Of a DNA stretch of 64,000 nt, positions 55,729-64,000 are shown piece by piece; within the stretch, counting starts at the first letter, position 1; every line of letters begins with the position of its first letter. Under the pieces are notes generated by a model, which saw only the letters and a program-made list of their open reading frames with translations, was not told where the DNA came from and searched no databases. Both the position numbers and the translations under genes were made by a program. This DNA is from Okapia johnstoni (Eukaryota > Chordata > Mammalia > Artiodactyla > Giraffidae): assembly GCA_024291935.2 (NCBI GenBank), contig CM044314.1:20682001-20746000 (forward strand), given 5' to 3'.

Positions 55729-56195
55729 CAAAACTACAAAGAGGTATCACGTTACACAGGTCGGAATGGCCATCATCAAAAAATCTACAAATAATAAATG
55801 CTGGAGAGGGTGTGGAGAAAAGGGAACTGTCTTGTACCATTTGTGGGGATGTAAATTGGTACAACTACTATGGAGAACAGTATGGAGATGCCTCAAAAAA
55901 CTAAAAATAGAACTACCATTTGACCCAGCAATCCCACCCGCAGGCACATACCCTGAAAAAAACCAAAAAATTCTAAAAGACATATGCACCCCAGTGTTCA
56001 CTGCAGCACTATTTACAATAGCCAGGGCAGAAGCAATCTAGATGTTCGTAGACAGATGAATGGCTCAAGAAGATATAGTGCATATATATGATGGGATATT
56101 ACTTAGCCATAAAAAGGAACAATATGGGGTCATTTGTAGAGACATGGATGGACCCAGGGACTGTAATAAAAAATGAAGTAAGCCAGAATGGGAAT
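55729..56195 (+). mobile_element. L1-BT 3' fragment (sense)
   Basis: GATCAAAACTACAAAGAGGT, AATGGCCATCATCAAAAAAT, CTATGGAGAACAGTATGGAG through GGACTGTAATAAAAAATGAAG. Confidence 0.88.
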
Positions 56196-57055
56196 GGATT
56201 CTGATCGTCTAAGACCAAGGAAAAAGAGAATATATTTTTGTGTTGAAGTGTCTGTATGAGTGAACTACTTGAAGGCTGGATTCTGAGTTGTTTTGCTACC
56301 TATAGGAGCACTAACACTGCTCAATATTAGGCTGAAGATAATGTGGATTAAAGATTTGGTTTACATGGACTCCTTGATTTCAGTGTTGGTTCTGGGGAGG
56401 TGGAAGCCACATAAACACACGCAAATCTAATTTGATCACCATAATAGGCTCCAGGTCAGTTTGGTAAACAGACTGTTCTCACTCCCAAGGCCCTAGGAAT
56501 GAAATTGGCAAGCAGTTTACTGAAGTTCTGTTTGATTTTTAAAAAGGAGAACTTTCAGCTCTGAGGAATAGAGGCCTGGATTGAACATCATGATGAGGAG
56601 TCAAAGCCTCTCAATGTCTAGATTGGAACTGATCCACAAGCCATGATCTCCTGTAGTCTTCCAAGGAGGACTACATGATAGTCTCACAAAATGTGCTGAG
56701 TTTACTTCCTTACCTTCCCCTAAAGCCTACAGCCACTTAACAAAATAACTTTGCACGGGAAAATACTCAGACACAGGGAATGCTCTCTGAGGCTAATCCC
56801 CATAGACCAACTAAGTTACTGTGGTCCATTGGCCAGTCTGGGAGTGTATAGAGGGCTTATTAATATGACAGATGGAATAGAATCCGAGTCTACTACTTAG
56901 CTAAGTAGTCTACTGAGTCTACTTAGCTATTTCCTGTATACATATACCCTGTATTTACTTTCCCAGTTCCTGAACAGAGCATTGGTTAGGTGACCTCACC
57001 AACTGGTACAATTCTACCACTGGTCTCCTGGTCCAGGGGGTGAAGTTGTTATGGT
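56196..57055. other. Gene-free stretch
   Basis: No exon or repeat family recognised. Confidence 0.4.
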
Positions 57056-57068
57056 AGAAAGCCCCACA

Positions 57069-59892
57069 CGGAGAGAACAAGATGGCAGAGGAGTAGGTGA
57101 ACGTTGAGTTTATCTCTCTCCATGGATACATCAGGAATACACCTTCAGACACAGAAGGCCATGCAGAATACCAGCTGAGAGTGGACAGGAGTACCTGACC
57201 AGTGGAAAAGAATATATAGAATCACACAAAACTTGGTAGGATGAGGGAACTAGGGGGGAAAACCCGAGTGTTCGTAGGACTGGACCTGCCCTCAGTGGGT
57301 GGGGGAATTGAAGCACGGGTCCAATCCCCACATCCGGTCAAGTGTCTGAATCAGAGGAGAAACATTTAAGGCCGAGAGTGAAACAGCTGATCTGTGGCAG
57401 CCTTAACGGAATGAGAATCAGACAGTCCTTTCTACAGCCTCACATACTGCAGAAGGGGATGCAGATCTCTTGGAAGGAGCAGTGGCTGGGAGCTGGAGTT
57501 TAGGGATTGTGGAGCAATCCCTAAAGATTAACAGATTGAAAGATAAAAGCCATATGATCATCTCAATAGATGCAGAAAAAGCGTTTGACAAAATTCTGCA
57601 CTCATTTATGATTAAAACTATTCAAAAATGGGCATAGAAGGAACCTACCTTAACATAGTAAAGGCCATATATGATAAACCTACAGCAAACATTATTCTCA
57701 ATGGTTGAAAAACTGAAAGCATTCCCTCTAAGATCAGGAACAAGACAAGGGTGTCTGCTTTCACCACTATTACTCAACATAGTTCTGGAAGTCCTAGCTA
57801 CAGCAATCAGAGAAGAAAAAGAAATAAAAGGAATCCAGATTGGAAAAGAAGAAGTAAAGCTCTCACCGTTTGCAGATGACATGATACTGTACATAAAAAA
57901 CCCTAAAGATAGTATCAGAAAATTACTAGAGCTAAACAGTGAATTTAGCAAAGCTGCAGGATACAAAATCAATACAGAAAAATCACTTGCATTTCTATAT
58001 ACTAACAATGAAAAATCAGAAAGAGAAATTAAGGAATCAATCCCATTCACCATTGCAACAAAAAGAGTTAAATATCTAGGAATCAACTTACCTAAGGAGA
58101 CAAAAGAACTACACACAGAAAATTATAAGATACTAATGAAAGAAATCAAAGATGACATAAACAGATGGAGAGATGTTCCATGTTCCTGGGTAGGAAGAAT
58201 CGATATTGTGAAAATGACTATACTATCAAACGCAATCTACAGATTCAATGTGATCCCTATCAAATTACCAATGACATTTTTCACAGAACTAGAACAAAAA
58301 ATTTCACAATTCATATGGAAACACAAAAGGCCTTGAATAGCCAAAGCAGTCTTGAGAAGGAAGAATGCAGCTGGGAATCAACCTTCCTGACTTCAGATTA
58401 TACTACAAAGCTACAGTCACCAAGATAGTATGGTACTGGCACAAAAACAGAAATATAGACCGATGGAGCAAGATAGAAAGTCAAGAAATAAACCCATGCA
58501 CCTATGGGTACCTTATTTTTGACAAAGGAGGCAAGAATATACAATGGGGCAAAGACAGCCTCTTCCATAAATGGTGCTACATGTAAAAGAATGAAATTAT
58601 AACACTTCCTAATACCGTACACAAAGATAAACTGAAAATGGATTAAAGACCTAAATGTAAGACCAGAAACTATTAAAGTCTTAGAGGAAAACATAGGCAG
58701 AACACTCGGCATAAATCAAAGCATGATCCTCTATTACCACCTTCCAGAGTAATGGAAATAAAAACCAAAGTAAACAAGTGGGACCTGATTAAACTTAAAA
58801 GCTTTTGCACAGCAAAGGAAACTGTAAGCAAGGTGAAAAGACAATCCTCAGAATAGGAGAAAATGAAACAACTGACAAAGGATTAATTTCCAAAACATAC
58901 AAGCAGCTCATATAACTCAATACCAGAAAAACAAACAACCCAATCAAAAAGTGGGAAAAAGATCTAAACAGACATTTCTCCAAAGACACACATATGGCTA
59001 ACAAACCCATGAAAAGATGCTTAACGTCACTCATTATTAGAGAAATTCACATCAAAACTACAATGAGATATCACCTCACACTGGTTAGAATGGCCATCAT
59101 CAAAAAGTATACAAAAAATAAATTCTGGACAGGGTGTGGAGAAAAGGGAACGTTCTTGCACTGTTGGTGGGAACGCAAATTGATACAGTCACTATGGAAG
59201 ACAAAAATTAGGAATAAAGCCACCATATGACTCAGCAATCCCAATCCTATGCATATAACTTGAGGAAACCAAAATTGAAAAAGACACATGTATCCCATTG
59301 TTCATTGTAGCACTATTTACAATAGCTAGAACATGGAAGCAACTTAGATGTCCATCGACAGATGAATGGATAAAGAAGTTGTGGTACTTATACACAATGG
59401 AAAATTTCTCAGCCATAAAAAGGAATGCATTTGAGTCAGTTCTGACAAGGTGGATGAGCCTAGAATCTATTACACAGAGTCAAGTTAGTCGGAAAGAGAA
59501 AGATAAATATCGTATTCTAACACATATATACAGAATCTAGAAAAATGGTACTGAAGAATTTATTTACAAGGCAGCAATGGAGAAACAGACATAGAGAATA
59601 GACATATGGACAGGGGAGGAGAGGGTAAGATGTATGAAAAGAGTAACATGGAAACTTACATTACCATGTGTAAAATAGATAGCCAATAGGAATTTGCTGT
59701 ATGGCTCAGGAAACTCAAATAGGGGCTCTGTATCAACCTAGGGGTGTGGGATTGAGAGGAAGACGGGAGGGAGGTTCAAAAGGGAGGAGATGTATGGATA
59801 CCTATGGCTGATTCGTGTTGATGTTTGACAGAAAACAACAAAAGTCTGTAAAGCAATTATCCTTCAATAAAAATAACAAATTAAAAAAAAAA
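57069..59892 (+). mobile_element. L1-BT with 5' UTR but large internal deletion, 13-bp TSD
   Basis: Begins in 5' UTR sequence (GAACAAGATGGCAGAGGAGT) and runs to about 57525, then jumps into ORF2 (AGATTGAAAGATAAAAGCCA). All of ORF1 and the 5' part of ORF2 are absent. The remaining ORF2 stays open from 57671 to 58336 and keeps FADDMILY, the intact catalytic box; it then stops and the rest is degenerate down to a poly(A) end at 59883-59893. Flanks AGAAAGCCCCACA at 57056-57068 and 59893-59905 show one insertion event. Confidence 0.93.
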
Positions 59893-60057
59893 AGAAAGCC
59901 CCACATAGCCTTCCTCACTGTTGGCAAAGAGCCAAAAGCAATAGCAAATGCCCGAGGGAAGTTCACAGGATATTGGCACTGTTCATGACTAAAGATGCAA
60001 AGATGCAGATTCCCATCATGGTCCATTTAGCTCTCTAATATAGCCAGGGCAAAAGGT

Positions 60058-60780
60058 AGATGAAAACTGGATCATGACGGCGGATAATTCCAGGCGATGT
60101 CTCTAATTGTGGTTGCTTTTCGAGATACAGCCTCCTTAGTGGAGCAAATCAAAAGACCTCCAGTCATCAAGGATGCAACTAAAGATAAGGAATTTTATCC
60201 TGCTTAATGCCAAATAACAAAGGAACTGAGAGCTTTCTTTGGCTAAGAGGAACATCTTCAGTGTCTTGCCTCAAGGGTATTTCAATGCTCTGGCTCTATC
60301 CCACACTTTTCCCATTTCACTGACCTGCAGGACAATATTCTGAGTCATCCACAGCATTGATAGCATCATGGTGATAGGACTCCAAGAGCTGATGGTGGGA
60401 CACGTGTGTTGGTGAGACGCATATGCAAAAGGCTGGAAGATGAACATATTCCAGCCCAAATCACCAAGATCTATCTCCTTGGTGAAGTTTCTGGAGTCCA
60501 GTGTCACAGGACATTTGGGGATGTTGTTTCTAATTTGAAAGAATGTTGCTGTGAATTGTATTCTTTACTGCCCAGAAAGATATACAATGCTTGGTGGGCC
60601 TCTGTGGGGTTTGGAGGTAGCCTACATAAAAGCTAAGTGTGCTGCTCTGAGTGACCTGAAAGGTCCCCAGTTTTGTATAGAGCCCGATCCAAGAGGAGGC
60701 AGTAAAGCTGATGTTCTACATTGCCTGGAAGGAGATAGGACCAGAGATAAAGATCTATATTGATTTATGGACAAAGCCTA
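60058..60780 (+). pseudogene. Decayed endogenous retroviral pol (reverse transcriptase) remnant
   Basis: In the + strand one frame shows the RT signature LPQGY around 60270 followed by alignable residues with a stop at about 60341, a catalytic-box position reading SIDS instead of an active DD pair, and KFLESS downstream near 60490; further stops and frame changes run through an RT-connection-like region to about 60780. Short frames on the minus strand over it are not genes. No flanking LTR, gag or env is seen. Clearly non-functional; class uncertain (class I or III by general look). Confidence 0.7.
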
Positions 60781-60963
60781 GTGTCAGGGACTGGGAAGGA
60801 TGGGTGATAAGGAGTGAGTAGTGTGACAAGATATGAATAGTGCTGATTGAGTGTCCAGCAAAAAGGAGTATTTTTATCACTGACGTTGTTTAGGACATCT
60901 AGAACATGGTGATAATAAATAGTAGACTTTCAGTTAGATTTATCCTTATTTTAAAATTGTACC

Positions 60964-60992
60964 CACGACTGAGCGACTGAACTGAACTGATT
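60964..60992 (+). mobile_element. BovB 3' terminal scrap
   Basis: CACGACTGAGCGACTGAACT, the exact BovB 3' signature. Confidence 0.75.
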
Positions 60993-61089
60993 ACCTCATA
61001 TTTGTTAAGAACATTTTGGGTTTGTCAATAGATAAATAAATCGATATATACCCCTGTGGTGCCCCACTGTGTATGGAGCTTTTAAGAAT

Positions 61090-61712
61090 CTGGTAGAGAA
61101 CTAGAGATTGTCAGAGTGAAGAAAGGCAGAAAGAAAAAACAAATGTGTATTAATGCATATGTGTGGAATCTAGAGAAAATAGTATGGATGATCTTATTTA
61201 CAAAACAGAAATAGACACAGACGCAGAGAACAAACATATGGGCACCAATGGGGAAAAATAGGCGTAGAATGGATTGGGAGACTGGGGTTGACACATACAC
61301 ACTATTGATAGTATGTATAAAATAGACAACTAACGAGAACCTATTGTATGGCACAGGAAACTCTACTCAGTGCTCTGAGGTGACCTAAATGAAAAAGGAA
61401 TCCAAAAACAGAGGGGATGTATGTATACGTATAATTGATTCACTTTGCTGGCCAGGGATCGCTAAGAGTCGCACACGACTGAGCGACTTCACTTTCACTT
61501 TTCACTCTCATGCACTGGAGAAGGAAATGGCAACCCACTTCAGTGTTCTTGCCTGGAGAATCCCAGGGACGGCGGAGCCTGGTGGGCTGCCATCTATGGG
61601 GTTGCACAGAGTCGGACACGACTGAAGCGACTTAGCAGCAGCAGCAGCAGAAACTAATACAACATTGTAAAGCAACTATATTCCAATAAAAATTAATTAA
61701 AAAGAAAAAATC
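61090..61712 (+). mobile_element. L1 3' UTR with a Bov-A2 insertion
   Basis: GAATCTAGAGAAAATAGTATG, ACCTATTGTATGGCACAGGA, and after the SINE ACTAATACAACATTGTAAAGCAAC-like text and CAATAAAAATTAATTAAAAA. Confidence 0.85.
61456..61652 (+). mobile_element. Bov-A2 SINE (5'-truncated) in L1
   Basis: GGATCGCTAAGAGTCGCACA through CTTAGCAGCAGCAGCAGCAG. Confidence 0.9.
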
Positions 61713-61921
61713 TGGTAGAGAAGATAGCCCACATGCTGAAATGAGTCAGTCTTTCCCATTACTCTGATATGTGCCTACTGAACTCACAAATAAAGTGACA
61801 AAAGCCAGCACTTTCATGTGTGGGTGTTACCAATGATTAACCCTACAACTGGACTTGTGGGTTACAACCTGAGGCAGACTAGTAAAACTAGCAGGAGAAT
61901 GGCCTTCAGCCAGAGGTCTGG

Positions 61922-62185
61922 CTGCTAAGTCGCTCAGTCGTGTCCAACTCTGTGCGACCCCATAGACGGCAGCCCACCAGGCTCCCCCGTCCCTGGGATT
62001 CTCCAGGCAAGAACACTGGAGTGGGTTGCCATTTCCTTCTCCAGTGCATGAAAGTGAAAAGTGAAAGTGAAGTCGTTCAGTCATGTCCGACTCTTCGAGA
62101 TCCCATGGACTGCAGCCAGCAGGCTCCTCCGTCCATGGGATTTTCCAGGCTAGAGTACTGGAGTGGGGTGCCATTGCCTTCTCCG
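61922..62185 (-). mobile_element. Bov-A2 SINE (antisense) with 10-bp TSD
   Basis: CTGCTAAGTCGCTCAGTCGT through ATTGCCTTCTCCG. AGAGGTCTGG flanks it at 61912-61921 and 62186-62195. Confidence 0.93.
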
Positions 62186-62195
62186 AGAGGTCTGG

Positions 62196-62694
62196 AGGTG
62201 GGTAAAATAATTAACAAGGCACTGACTTTTCTTCCCAGGTGGATGGAGTGCATAAAAGGTAAATGCAAGCTTTTGTTTTCTTTCATTTCATTTAGGAGGA
62301 TAGATATGAAGTGAGTACGGTCATCATTGTCATCTCCCCACCAGCTGTGCACTGCAGACACTGCCTGTCTCCCCACCCCCACCCTGGGGCTTCCACCTGC
62401 CCCTTCCAACCCATATACTGGCATCCTTCCACCTCCTGTCTTCTAGAAATCTGTCAGAGTCTTCAAAAGCTGATGGTCTCCACCTTCCACTCTGCTCCCT
62501 CTCCTTGGTTTCCATGGATGTGCTCCCACTTGTATTTCTCTTGGATGATTTTAGTGAGGGAGACAAGGAAAGCTTGTGTCTCATTCTACCATCTTGAACC
62601 AGATGACTGGGCTTTTACATAAGCTTTCCCTTTGGTTTGATTATCACAGACATCTGTAGTGGTGCAGGGGAAATGCTGCTGGCTTGTAACAGTA
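62196..62694. other. Gene-free stretch
   Basis: No exon or repeat recognised; frames on both strands around 62311-62622 lack any domain signature. Confidence 0.4.
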
Positions 62695-63046
62695 CAGTTA
62701 AGTCCCCTAAAACCTTCAAGTTGTGAACTTCCAAAGGTGAGAACATGTGTTCACATGTCCAGTTATGTAAGTTAGTTCACACGTCTGGCATACATTGTCA
62801 AGTGTGTGCACCCTCTACAAGGGGTACATTGTACTGTGAGATTTAAAAAAAATGTTTTCTTTATTTTTTATATTTGTATTTTATGTATCAGTTGTGTGAA
62901 AAATATTATAAACCTATTACAGTACAGTACTATGTAACTGGTTGTATTAGTTGAGTACCTAGGCTAACTTTGTTGATCTTATGTATAAATTGGGCTTATG
63001 AATGCATTCTCAGAATGGAACTTTTCCGTATGTAGGGTACTTACTG
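62695..63046. mobile_element. Tc1/mariner-type non-autonomous element (352 bp)
   Basis: Terminal inverted repeats CAGTTAAGTCCCCTAAAA at the left and, reading inward from the right, CAGTAAGTACCCTACATA. Both ends are bordered by TA (62693-62694, 63047-63048), the target duplication of the Tc1/mariner superfamily. No transposase frame. Confidence 0.75.
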
Positions 63047-63048
63047 TA

Positions 63049-63544
63049 GTGTTCCCCTTTCCTCTTGGATGGGAAAATCCCTGCTTTTCTATGAAAAATC
63101 AGGAAGAAATGTGCTGGAAAGAGCTGAGCAGCCATAGGAAAGAAGGAGGATGTCATTGGGAATTCCACAAATAGGTTTTAAAAGACTCATGTAGAAAGGT
63201 ATTTCTGCTCATCTTGAAAACAAAACCAGGGCCCTGTGAATATGTTCCCTGGAGCATTTCCAGGATAAAACTAAGACAGGAAAGTAACCTGAGAGCATTC
63301 CATTTTCAGTATCAATCAATATAGTGAAACTATACCCTGAGCTGCAGCCTGTTGGCCCCATGATGGGTTGTGTGATGCCCACAAAGAAATGCTGGGGAAG
63401 AGACGTTTAAAAAGAAATGTTGGCTAAATTGCTCTGAGAACAGCAAGGGAGAGTGGCAGCTCCCAGCCTCCTGGATCACTAATGTGCTGTTCAGAGGAAA
63501 ATGAAACTCCAATCATTTGCCCTCTTCTTTCTCTAGATACTATC
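63049..63544. other. Gene-free stretch
   Basis: Nothing recognised. Confidence 0.4.
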
Positions 63545-64000
63545 AATGGCTCTTTTTTTAAATTATTTTTTATTTTTAAAATTTATTTATTTATTTTAAT
63601 TGGAGGATAATTACAATATTGTGATGGTTTTTGCAGTACGTCAGTATGAACTGGCCATCGGTATACATGCATCCCCTCCACCCTGAGCCTCCCTCCCACC
63701 TCCCTTCCCATCCTTTCCCTCCAGGTTATCACAGAGCACCAGCTTTGGGTGCCTTGTGTCATACATCAAACTCACAGTGGTCATCTGTTTTACATATGGT
63801 AATATATATGTTTCACAGCTATTCTCTTAAATCATCCCAGCCTCTCCTCCCACTGAGTGCAAAAGTTTGGTTTTTGTGTCTCTTTTGCTGCCCTGCATGT
63901 AGGATTGTTGGTACCATCTTTCTAGATTCCATATATATGTGTTAATATATGGTATTTGTCTTTCTATTTCTGACTTTCTTCACTCTGTATAGTAGGTTCT
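63545..64000 (-). mobile_element. L1-BT 3' UTR (antisense), running off the right edge
   Basis: TTTAATTGGAGGATAATTAC, GGTATACATGCATCCCCTCC and TTCACTCTGTATAGTAGGTTC are the reverse complement of the L1-BT 3' end. The A/T-rich start is its poly(A) tail. Confidence 0.88.

Noticed and set aside
57671..58336. 221-codon frame as a host gene
   Set aside because: It is the L1 ORF2 reverse transcriptase with its FADD box, inside an L1 bounded by target duplications.
62311..62622. 103-codon frame near the right side
   Set aside because: No domain, no splice context, overlaps an equally long antisense frame; chance composition is the simpler explanation.

Overview
The window is nuclear DNA from a pecoran ruminant, almost certainly a bovid such as cattle, buffalo, sheep or goat. 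The evidence is the dense population of ruminant-specific retroposons: tRNA-derived Bov-tA SINEs, Bov-A2 SINEs, BovB (RTE) LINE 3' ends and reverse-transcriptase fragments, CHR-type SINEs and L1-BT LINEs. I cannot tell the species apart from sequence alone. There is no prokaryotic, plasmid or CRISPR content.

Layout. 1-3.1 kb: repeats, including a relic retroviral LTR. 3.1-3.55 kb: a CpG-rich promoter with GC-rich tandem repeats, and one minus-strand exon encoding the first 30 residues of an F-box protein (FBXW12-like); the rest of that gene must lie off the left edge or be lost. 3.6-5.95 kb: a strongly degenerate hexamer-like array whose strand composition flips at a perfect 10-bp palindrome. 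7.35-15.0 kb: the complete CDK20 (CCRK) gene on the minus strand, eight coding exons that join in frame to a 346-residue kinase, with a GC-rich promoter carrying seven perfect GGGGC units. 15.6-33.3 kb: gene-poor, mostly old L1, BovB, CHR and Bov-tA insertions and a second LTR relic. 33.4-38.8 kb: an intact three-exon plus-strand homeobox gene encoding 316 residues with one DUX-like homeodomain. 39-64 kb: repeats, including a five-element nest, an internally deleted L1 with clean target-site duplications, a decayed retroviral pol remnant, a small Tc1/mariner-type element and the start of an antisense L1.

The genes do not form a pathway. CDK20 is a conserved housekeeping or ciliary kinase. The homeobox gene belongs to the fast-evolving DUX-like homeobox group and is the most interesting item: it keeps its introns, its splice phases, all key homeodomain residues and a long open C-terminal exon, so it looks like a functional single-homeobox DUX relative rather than a retrocopy. 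I did not find a wholly new biological system. The best second-look items are this homeobox gene, the polarity-switching hexamer array, the orphan F-box exon and several retroposon structures.
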